Of a stretch of 64,000 bases of DNA, positions 57,401 to 64,000 are shown piece after piece (within the stretch, counting starts at the first letter, position 1; each line of letters begins with the position of its first letter). The notes beneath the pieces were generated by a model. That model was given only the letters and a program-made list of their open reading frames with translations, made no database searches and was not told the DNA's origin. Source of the stretch: Marinobacter litoralis (lineage in GTDB: Bacteria > Pseudomonadota > Gammaproteobacteria > Pseudomonadales > Oleiphilaceae); NCBI RefSeq assembly GCF_003336705.1, contig NZ_QMDL01000001.1, forward strand, positions 806,001 to 870,000. Reading direction: 5' to 3'. A program made the translations under genes and the position numbers.

Positions 57401-58194
57401 TGCCTGAACAAAGGAACCTGCAGCCCGAGATGCAGAAGCGCGACGAAGAAGATTCTCGTTTGCTGGTACCCAGTTCGCTTGAATTGGGGCCGGGTGCTGT
57501 CGATAAATATGTGATTAGCAAACAGATCGTCCGGATGCAGGAACCCCGAAAGTTAACACCGGATGACCTGGACGAACGGCGGGTAATATATCCGGAATCT
57601 CGTGACCGGGCCTTGGTCAACCGATTCCGGAGTTTAAGAACCAAGCTGCTAGAGCTGTCCGGAGGAAACAACTTCACGCTGGTTGTCAGTGGTGCAAGCC
57701 CCGGTGCGGGCACTTCCTTCGTGGCACTAAACTTGGCGGCCGCCTTTGCCTTTGATCAGTCGAAAACTGCTTTGATCATCGACTGCAACCTTCGAGATCC
57801 ATCTCTACATAGTACGCTGGATGTTATGCCGGAAACGGGATTAACCGACTTCCTTGATGATCCAGACTTTGATATCGCCCGAATTCTCTATCCCACCGGT
57901 ATCCCTCGCCTACGTTTGATTCCGGCCGGAAGCCGGCGAGAAACTCCCGGCGAATTCTTTACCTCGTTTCGCATGAAGCAGTTTTTGCAGGCGGTTCGCC
58001 GGCGTTACCCGGATCGCTTCATTGTTTTGGATACGGCACCCATCTCGGAATCGCCAGACGCACGCATTCTCACTGAGCTTTGTGATTACGCCATGCTTGT
58101 GGTGCCTCACGGCAAAATTACAGCCACTACTGCGGAAAATGCAGCAATGGCGTTCAATCCCGACAAATTCGTTGGAGCTGTGATCAATGGATAG
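57400..58194 (+). CDS. BY-kinase-like ATPase of the EPS locus, Walker A lysine missing
   Basis: Homologue of the CpsD/Wzc-type tyrosine autokinases encoded with XrtA loci (TIGR03018-like). The P-loop region reads GASPGAGTSFVALNLA: Thr105 stands where the invariant lysine of PGxGKS should be. Walker A' (ALIIDCNLRDPSLH) and Walker B (FIVLDTAP) are present. The C-terminus stops at VGAVING with no tyrosine cluster. Likely a degenerate or regulatory ATPase rather than an active kinase. ATG 57400 overlaps the previous stop. 264 residues; its end overlaps the next gene by 8 bp. Confidence 0.88.
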   Translation: MPEQRNLQPEMQKRDEEDSRLLVPSSLELGPGAVDKYVISKQIVRMQEPRKLTPDDLDERRVIYPESRDRALVNRFRSLRTKLLELSGGNNFTLVVSGASPGAGTSFVALNLAAAFAFDQSKTALIIDCNLRDPSLHSTLDVMPETGLTDFLDDPDFDIARILYPTGIPRLRLIPAGSRRETPGEFFTSFRMKQFLQAVRRRYPDRFIVLDTAPISESPDARILTELCDYAMLVVPHGKITATTAENAAMAFNPDKFVGAVING

Positions 58195-59476
58195 GCCGCA
58201 GAACGTGAGGGTTCACCGTAGCATAGCCCCAATGATTTTGGTGTTGGCAGTGGCCGGTACATCGATGCCGAGTGCTCAGGCTCAAGTAGAACTTACCGGA
58301 GGCTTGGATTCCAGGTATACCGACAACGCGAGCAAGGCCAGCCGAGATGAAGAGAGTGATCTCGAGTCTCGGGTATATATCAAAGCTGATTACACCAGTG
58401 ATCCAGGGCGTTGCAACGCGACATTTTCCGGAACACTGGGCTATTCAAACTGGTTGGACGGTACCTTTGATGACGAAGCCTATGGAGAGATGGACTTTCT
58501 TGGCGACTGCGAATTAGCCAATCAGCTGTACTGGGATGTGGCTAATACCCTTCGTGAAGTGACCCAGAGTAGCCGGTCAAGCGATACGCCGGATAACCGC
58601 ACCCGGAAAAACGTGTTTAGCACCGGGCCAAGATACAACTGGCGAATTAACGAGACAAATTGGCTCACTCTTTCCACACGCTATGAGAACACCGAGTTTT
58701 CTGAAGGAGATACAAGCGACACGGAACGTTATCTGGGATCCGCCGCTTGGAACCATGCCTTCAGTAAAACCTTCAATGGCGGCTTGAGCGCCAACTATAG
58801 CCGTACCGAATACGATACCGGCGCTGAAGTTGACGTCAAAACAGTCAACGTGACGTTCAGCAGAAACTGGCCGACCATGGATGTGTCGGGCGCAATAGGT
58901 GTGAGTGAAATTGAAACCAAGGCCGGGAATTCATCGCAATCCAGTGATGGGGTTGTGGGTGAACTAACTCTTCAAAGAGCGCTTACCCCCAGCTCGGATT
59001 GGTATCTGCGCGCAGCCCATCAATTAACGGACAGAACCTCGAATCTGGACTTCGTGTTCGAAAATTTCCAGTTCAGCTTGGAAGATTCGATCACCGTTGA
59101 GACGACGACGGTTTCGACGGGCGTTGACAAGCGCTTCTCCAATGGCGCTACGCTGAACGTCGAGCTTTATGGCAACCAATCTGACTATATTGATGACCCT
59201 GAACGCGAAGATGGTGGTGGCATGAACCTCAGGTACGGTCGGCCGATTGCTGAGCGCACCACAGGGTATCTTGGGCTGGGGTACGACTATTTAACATACG
59301 CCAGCGACGAGTTGGATGAACGGATTACACGGATCGAAGTGGGGGCCGAACACCAGGCTTCCAGCGATTTGAGCCTAACAGCGAAAGTTGGCCATCAAAA
59401 CAAGGTCAGTGATGCACCCACCAGTGAGTATGACGAGAACTGGGTGTTGTTTGGTTTGGAATACCGATTCCGTTAA
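58187..59476 (+). CDS. Outer-membrane beta-barrel protein of the EPS locus (TIGR03016-like)
   Basis: 429 residues with signal peptide cut near AQAQ. The mature protein has many amphipathic strands, is rich in Asp/Ser/Thr/Tyr and ends in FGLEYRFR. It fills the position of the PEP-CTERM-system-associated outer-membrane protein and may form the export pore. It overlaps the kinase-like gene end, implying coupled translation. Confidence 0.82.
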   Translation: MDRPQNVRVHRSIAPMILVLAVAGTSMPSAQAQVELTGGLDSRYTDNASKASRDEESDLESRVYIKADYTSDPGRCNATFSGTLGYSNWLDGTFDDEAYGEMDFLGDCELANQLYWDVANTLREVTQSSRSSDTPDNRTRKNVFSTGPRYNWRINETNWLTLSTRYENTEFSEGDTSDTERYLGSAAWNHAFSKTFNGGLSANYSRTEYDTGAEVDVKTVNVTFSRNWPTMDVSGAIGVSEIETKAGNSSQSSDGVVGELTLQRALTPSSDWYLRAAHQLTDRTSNLDFVFENFQFSLEDSITVETTTVSTGVDKRFSNGATLNVELYGNQSDYIDDPEREDGGGMNLRYGRPIAERTTGYLGLGYDYLTYASDELDERITRIEVGAEHQASSDLSLTAKVGHQNKVSDAPTSEYDENWVLFGLEYRFR

Positions 59477-59506
59477 CACGCACAGGATGTGCGAGAGGCT
59501 TGCACT

Positions 59507-60406
59507 ATGACGCAGCGAATTCAGAATGCATTAACCATTGATGTGGAAGACTACTTTCAGGTTGCTGCGCTAGCGGAAGCCGTAAATTACGATGATTGGT
59601 CTAGCATGGAGTATCGGGTTGAGGCCAACACCGATCGAATACTCAAGCTATTTGACGAGGCTAATGTAAAAGCCACCTTCTTTACTCTGGGATGGGTGGC
59701 TGAACGTTCCCCCGAGCTGGTTAGGCGCATCGCCGCTGCCGGACATGAAGTCGCCAGCCATGGGTATAGCCACCAGCTAATTTACAATCAAACGCCCGAA
59801 GTATTCCGTGAAGAAACCATCCGATCAAAAGGAATCCTTGAGGACATTATTCAAGCTCCTGTAACCGGTTACCGCGCAGCCAGTTACTCCATCACGAACG
59901 AGTCGCGATGGGCGCTGGATATTTTAGCCGAGCAAGGCTTCACTTGGGATTCCTCAATCTTCCCGGTACATCACGACAGATACGGCATGCCCGGCACCCC
60001 AAGATGGCCGCATCGCTTAACAACCGATAAAGGTTATGAACTTGCGGAATTTCCGCTCAGCACCCTAAAACTTCCTGGCTACACCTTACCCATTGCGGGT
60101 GGTGGATATTTTCGCCTATTTCCGTACTGGTTCAGCCGAATGGGACTGGGGTCGATTAATCGCCAAGGGAAGCCATTTGTGTTTTACCTTCACCCGTGGG
60201 AAGTCGATCCGGACCAACCTCGGCTTGACGTTAAATGGTTCTCGCGATTCCGTCATTACAATAATCTGGATGTTTGTGAGCAGCGGCTTGCCCAATTGCT
60301 GACAGACTTCAGCTTCACGACTATGAGCGAAGTTCTAGAGAGTGAAGGGGTTCTTGATCCAGCACCTGCACAAACTGCTCCTCGCACCGTAACAGGGATG
60401 GCATGA
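59507..60406 (+). CDS. XrtA-system polysaccharide deacetylase (DUF3473 type)
   Basis: Probable deacetylase of the EPS or its precursors. NodB domain with TIDVEDYFQVAAL (catalytic/metal Asp) and HGYSHQL (metal His), and the C-terminal DUF3473 region with GGGYFRLFPYWFSRMG and FYLHPWEVDPDQPRL. 299 residues, no signal peptide, as in the family TIGR03006. Start at 59507 (MTQRIQNAL) with GAGAGG upstream. ATGA overlap with the next gene. Confidence 0.93.
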   Translation: MTQRIQNALTIDVEDYFQVAALAEAVNYDDWSSMEYRVEANTDRILKLFDEANVKATFFTLGWVAERSPELVRRIAAAGHEVASHGYSHQLIYNQTPEVFREETIRSKGILEDIIQAPVTGYRAASYSITNESRWALDILAEQGFTWDSSIFPVHHDRYGMPGTPRWPHRLTTDKGYELAEFPLSTLKLPGYTLPIAGGGYFRLFPYWFSRMGLGSINRQGKPFVFYLHPWEVDPDQPRLDVKWFSRFRHYNNLDVCEQRLAQLLTDFSFTTMSEVLESEGVLDPAPAQTAPRTVTGMA

Positions 60407-61560
60407 TGGTTGCGCTGTTCTGGATTTCATTCTTGGGATTGGTTTACATATATTTTGGCTATCCAATCTGCATCAAACTGGTGGCATCCGCACGACCTTT
60501 GCCAGTGAACAAAAGCGCCGCTCACCTGCCGAAAGTCTCGATTCTTATCGCGGCCTATAACGAGGCCAACGATATTGAAGCAACCCTCAGGAACAAGCTT
60601 GGATTGGACTATCCCGCCGAGCAATTGGAAATCCTGGTTGTATCGGATGAGTCGGACGATGGAACCGACGAGATAGTTCAGGCGGTTGCAGCTGATGCGC
60701 CTTTCCCAATCAAACTGTTCCGTCAGGTACCGCGCCAAGGCAAGACTGCGGGCCTCAACCTTATCAGCCAACATGCGAAAGGTGACATCCTCGCGTTTTC
60801 GGATGCCAATTCCGAGTGGGATTCGCAGGCCTTGAAGGCACTAGTGAGCAATTTCAATGACCCTTGTGTGGGCTACGTAACCGGAAAAATGGTCTACGTG
60901 AACCCGGAGGGTGCCTTGATAGGCGACGGATGCAGCGCTTACATGAAATATGAGAACTGGCTGAGAGCGCAAGAAACTCTGGTGGGTTCCGTGGTGGGCG
61001 TTGATGGTGGCATTGATGCCATGCGTAAAGAACTGCATTCTGAGTTGAGTGCTGATCAGTTGCCCGACTTCGTTCAGCCACTCAAAGTGGTTGAACAGGG
61101 ATACCGCGTTGTATACGAGCCTGATGCTTTGCTTAAGGAAGAAGCATTGAGTGACGGAGGAAGCGAATTCAGCATGCGGGTGCGGGTAAGCCTGCGTGCG
61201 CTGTGGGCGCTCAAAGACATGAAACAGCTCATGAGCCCGACCAACGATCCAGTGTTTGCCTGGCAGCTTATCTCCCACAAATTGCTTCGCTACGCAGCCT
61301 TTGCACCAATGGTAACCCTTGCGATTGCAGCGATTTATCTGGCTCCCGTTAAAGGCTTCTATGCCTTGGCGGCCACAGGTTATGCGCTTTTTCTGTATTT
61401 TGCATGGTTGGGTCACAAGAAACAAAGCAGGGCTCAAGCTCTTCCTGCGTTTTATGCGTTGCCGTACTACTTCATGCTGTTAAACCTAGCATCTTTCCAG
61501 GCGTTTGTTGCTTTCTCTAAAGGGGAGAAGAAGGTGATTTGGAGCCCGAGGAAGGGGTGA
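60403..61560 (+). CDS. Family 2 glycosyltransferase, membrane-bound
   Basis: 385 residues. N-terminal membrane helix (about 3-22), GT-A catalytic domain with SILIAAYNEANDIEATLRN, VVSDESDDGTDEIV, FSDANSEWDSQAL and VGVDGGIDAMRKEL, then C-terminal membrane helices (about 300-370). Likely extends the EPS repeat unit on the cytoplasmic face. Its last 140 residues are related to the remnant at 62466-62912. G+C here is normal (33 of 60 bases at 61201-61260). Confidence 0.92.
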   Translation: MMVALFWISFLGLVYIYFGYPICIKLVASARPLPVNKSAAHLPKVSILIAAYNEANDIEATLRNKLGLDYPAEQLEILVVSDESDDGTDEIVQAVAADAPFPIKLFRQVPRQGKTAGLNLISQHAKGDILAFSDANSEWDSQALKALVSNFNDPCVGYVTGKMVYVNPEGALIGDGCSAYMKYENWLRAQETLVGSVVGVDGGIDAMRKELHSELSADQLPDFVQPLKVVEQGYRVVYEPDALLKEEALSDGGSEFSMRVRVSLRALWALKDMKQLMSPTNDPVFAWQLISHKLLRYAAFAPMVTLAIAAIYLAPVKGFYALAATGYALFLYFAWLGHKKQSRAQALPAFYALPYYFMLLNLASFQAFVAFSKGEKKVIWSPRKG

Positions 61561-61586
61561 TAAGTATTTCTTTGAAGGAGTAAATA

Positions 61587-62339
61587 ATGAAGCAACTGGT
61601 AACGAAATTTATTAAACGGCATCCCAGATTATATGACTTTGTAAACAATAAAAGAACTACGCATGGAGAGTTAGGAGAGTGGTTAAACTCACTGGAAAAA
61701 TTTGGCCCTATTAATTTCATACAAGTTGGGGCTTCAGATGGTTTGCGGTGGGATCCACTTAGGAAACATATTGTCAAGAATAAATGGAGAGGTGTTTTGG
61801 TAGAACCTCTACCATTAGTATATGAGCTTTTGAAGAAAAATTATTACTATTTTTCCAAGAACGATAATCTTCAGTTCGTGAATGCAGCAATTTCCCATCA
61901 GACTGGGGGCACTTTGAAATTTTGGTCTTGTTCGAAAAAGTTTCTTGAAGGAATGGATATTGATCAGCAACTGTTTTGGCTGAGAATGTCCTCAGTTGAT
62001 GAAAATTTCATAGCTGGAAAAATTGAGACAATTACAAATAAAACAGTAACAAATGATTGTATTGTAAATTTTAATACGCCCATATTAACAATTTCTGAGA
62101 TTGTTAAGTGTTATTTGAACGGTACATCTCCAGATCTGATATTTATCGATGCGGAAGGGCATGATGACTCTGTAATATATGGGATATCATTTGAGCTGTA
62201 TAAGCCCCGCTGGATTGTGTTCGAGTCAACAGCATTAGGTCTTGATCGCAGTAGAAAGCTCTTAGATTTTTTGACGGAGAAAGGTTATTTTGTCAATGTG
62301 ATGGGGAGTGATACATTAGCGTCTCTAGAGTCGTCTTAG
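61587..62339 (+). CDS. FkbM-family methyltransferase, AT-rich, probably acquired
   Basis: 250-residue SAM-dependent methyltransferase: INFIQVGASDGLRWDPL (SAM site), GVLVEPLPLVYELLKKNY and the FkbM end motif LIFIDAEGHDDSVIYG. FkbM enzymes often O-methylate sugars in surface glycans. Base use differs sharply from neighbours: 16 of 60 bases are G or C at 61801-61860 and 15 of 60 at 62041-62100, against about half elsewhere. It sits between an intact GT2 gene and a GT2 fragment, consistent with horizontal transfer. Confidence 0.88.
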   Translation: MKQLVTKFIKRHPRLYDFVNNKRTTHGELGEWLNSLEKFGPINFIQVGASDGLRWDPLRKHIVKNKWRGVLVEPLPLVYELLKKNYYYFSKNDNLQFVNAAISHQTGGTLKFWSCSKKFLEGMDIDQQLFWLRMSSVDENFIAGKIETITNKTVTNDCIVNFNTPILTISEIVKCYLNGTSPDLIFIDAEGHDDSVIYGISFELYKPRWIVFESTALGLDRSRKLLDFLTEKGYFVNVMGSDTLASLESS

Positions 62340-62465
62340 GTATGGTCGTAAGGAATAGGTTTAGTTTTATATTTTGTTTCTCGTGTTTGTTTGATAAGTG
62401 AATGTTTTAGATTCGGAATTTGAAGATTTCCTGTTAGAATAAAATATAAGTTGTAGGTTAGTTTT

Positions 62466-62912
62466 ATGGAACCTCAGGTATTTCGAAAGGATGAGGTCTA
62501 TAGTGTTGGTGGCAACGAATGCAGCATGCGCGTGCCTGTCGGCTTTCGTGCGCTCTGGGCGCTGAAAGATATGACGCAGCTAATGAATCCTATCACGAAA
62601 CCGCGGTTTTTCTGGCAGGTTATTTGCTCTAATCTGGCTCGTTGCGCCACCTTTGCACAGTTGTTAATGCTAGCGATTTTGGCTTGGTATCTGGCTCATG
62701 TTAAAGCGCTCTATGTATTAAACGCAGTAGGTTACGCACTGTTTCTCTATTTCGCGTGGGCGGGCTACCAGAAAGAGAAGCGCGGGCAATCTCTATCTAC
62801 GGTTATTGCACTTTTCTATTGCTTAATTTTGCTTAATCTGGCTTCGTTTCAGGCATCGTTTCCATCCCTGAAGGGCGAAAAAGAGGCTGACTTGAATGCG
62901 AGGAACGGATGA
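62466..62912 (+). pseudogene. C-terminal remnant of a family 2 glycosyltransferase
   Basis: 148-residue frame matching only the C-terminal membrane part of the GT2 at 60403-61560: GFRALWALKDMTQLMNP against SLRALWALKDMKQLMSP, and YALFLYFAWAGYQKEKRGQ against YALFLYFAWLGHKKQSRAQ. The catalytic domain is absent and no ribosome binding site precedes the ATG. The similarity is clear but not near-identical, so it comes from a related allele rather than a recent duplication. Its stop overlaps the start of the next gene. Confidence 0.85.
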
Positions 62913-64000
62913 TGAGGGTCTTTCACGTTACCGCTAGTGGAGGGTTGTTCGGCGCTGAAAAGGCTCTTATTGACCTCGCTGCTACACAGGCGAGAATTGG
63001 GTTGGACGTGACAATTGTTAGCCTTAACACCGGGGATGGCTCTGATACCGTTGAGAAAGAATTTTCACGAAATAACCTCAAATATCTTTCAATCCCATTC
63101 GAAGAAAAAGTAAGTCGGCGGCAGGTCTCGGGCCTGAAGGCTCTGTTCGAAAAAGGGCGTCCGGATATTATTCATGCCCATAACTACAAGGCGAATATCT
63201 ATTCAGTATTGTGCAAGCCAAAGGGAAATACTTGTAGATTGGTTTCTACTGCGCATGGCTACCTTTTGCCTCCCATATTCAGCGCATTGCGAATCTACTA
63301 TTTTCTGGATCGAAAATTCCTTAGAAAATATGATCATATTGTATGTGTTTCAGATCGAACCAAGCAAAGCCTTAAAACTTCTTTAAAGGGTTCTGTGCCA
63401 ATATCCGTAATAAGGAACGGAATTTCCAGTTTTAGTGATGCCGGTGAGCTAAATATTGAAAATTCAGATGTTCGGTTCGAGGAAAACAGATTTAATCTGA
63501 TTTGTGTTGGAAGATTGTCGCCCGAAAAAAATTTTTCCGAGGCGATAAAAATTTTCAGTCATATTCTGGAAGCTGCGCCCAATTCGCTTTTGTGGGTTGT
63601 TGGTAATGGACCGGAGTTGGGTGCTTTGAGGCAGTTGTCGGACAGGCTAGGGCTGGGGGAAAAAGTCACCTTTCTGGGCTACAGAACGGATGCGGAGGTA
63701 CTAATTAGGTGTGCAGATATGCTGATGATCTCGTCAAAATCGGAAGGCCTTCCTATCACGTTGCTAGAGGCGATGAAAAACTCAACAATCGTTGCGTACC
63801 GTGACGTAGGTGACATTGACTATGTGTTGAATGGCGGAGAGTTTGGTTGTCGGCTGGATGGACCGCCCGAGAAGTGCGCGAAGGACATAGTCGATTTGCT
63901 TCAGAATGATGAAAAGCGCAAGTTGATGGTTCATGGAGCAGGTCGAAGGCTGATTGCTAAATTTAGCGCTGAGAATATGGAAAAACTGTATCGAGAAGTC
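62909..64000 (+). CDS. Family 4 glycosyltransferase, runs off the window
   Basis: GT-B glycosyltransferase, 3' end outside the window. The acceptor domain begins RVFHVTASGGLFGAEKALIDLA; the donor domain has LICVGRLSPEKNFSEA, VGNGPELGALRQL, FLGYRTDAEVL and SKSEGLPITLLEAM (the E-x7-E nucleotide-sugar motif). ATG at 62909 or 62912; the first overlaps the TGA of the GT2 remnant, a coupling that probably dates from when the upstream gene was whole. G+C is slightly low. Sugar specificity is unknown. Confidence 0.9.
   Translation, partial: MMRVFHVTASGGLFGAEKALIDLAATQARIGLDVTIVSLNTGDGSDTVEKEFSRNNLKYLSIPFEEKVSRRQVSGLKALFEKGRPDIIHAHNYKANIYSVLCKPKGNTCRLVSTAHGYLLPPIFSALRIYYFLDRKFLRKYDHIVCVSDRTKQSLKTSLKGSVPISVIRNGISSFSDAGELNIENSDVRFEENRFNLICVGRLSPEKNFSEAIKIFSHILEAAPNSLLWVVGNGPELGALRQLSDRLGLGEKVTFLGYRTDAEVLIRCADMLMISSKSEGLPITLLEAMKNSTIVAYRDVGDIDYVLNGGEFGCRLDGPPEKCAKDIVDLLQNDEKRKLMVHGAGRRLIAKFSAENMEKLYREV

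Overview
The window reads as chromosome of a marine gammaproteobacterium, most like Marinobacter or a close relative. This is an inference from gene order (aspS-ruvCAB-ybgC-tolQRAB-pal-cpoB, guaBA, a GntR-prpB-prpC-acnD-prpF-prpD operon), protein sequence character and G+C of about half; no database search was possible. Coding density is high. I see no insertion sequence, prophage or CRISPR array.

Layout. 1-5.3 kb: the 5' part of a propionyl-CoA synthetase gene and xseA on the minus strand, diverging from guaB-guaA. 5.4-8.5 kb: an orphan PEP-CTERM protein and a two-PAS GGDEF-EAL protein. 8.6-12.5 kb: tadA, galE, ugd, a HIT protein and fabR. 12.5-24.1 kb: aspS behind a leader with a long perfect inverted repeat, ruvC-ruvA-ruvB, the Tol-Pal operon, two tandem tRNA-Lys genes and nadA. 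24.1-33.5 kb: a BepA-like protease, a TusA-like protein, an AI-2E/PerM transporter, bcp, dapA-bamC-purC, an outer-membrane barrel, a UDP-glucuronate 4-epimerase, an RluA-family pseudouridine synthase and two very small genes. 33.8-42.2 kb: an accessory locus with a frameshifted FadL-like porin, a large Ig-like lipoprotein interrupted by an in-frame TGA, a two-component system and an LtaS-like sulfatase-fold enzyme. 42.4-45 kb: tRNA-Val, a DMT transporter, a small HTH protein and galU. 45.2-53.5 kb: the 2-methylcitrate operon, carrying both dehydratase systems (AcnD/PrpF and PrpD). 53.6-64 kb: an exopolysaccharide locus of the exosortase-A (XrtA)/PEP-CTERM type that runs off the right edge.

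How the genes work together. Sugar-nucleotide genes are scattered through the window but form one pathway: GalU makes UDP-glucose, GalE gives UDP-galactose, Ugd gives UDP-glucuronate and the epimerase at 31.2 kb gives UDP-galacturonate. These are plausible precursors for the polysaccharide built by the locus at 53.7 kb (initiating sugar transferase, export lipoprotein, chain-length protein, kinase-like ATPase, outer-membrane barrel, deacetylase, glycosyltransferases). The PEP-CTERM protein at 5.4 kb is a likely client of the exosortase expected beside that locus. The prp operon and the distant PrpE handle propionyl-CoA. Tol-Pal, CpoB, BamC and the BepA-like protease all serve the outer membrane.

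The observations most worth a second look are the two adjacent lesions at 34.6 and 35.4 kb, the AT-rich FkbM methyltransferase lying between an intact glycosyltransferase and the C-terminal remnant of a related one, the kinase-like EPS protein without its Walker A lysine, paired TTGT-N2-ACAA palindromes before the prp operon, a tandem 10-bp repeat at the EPS promoter, the long palindrome in the aspS leader, and an undescribed 53-residue ORF at 33.3-33.5 kb.
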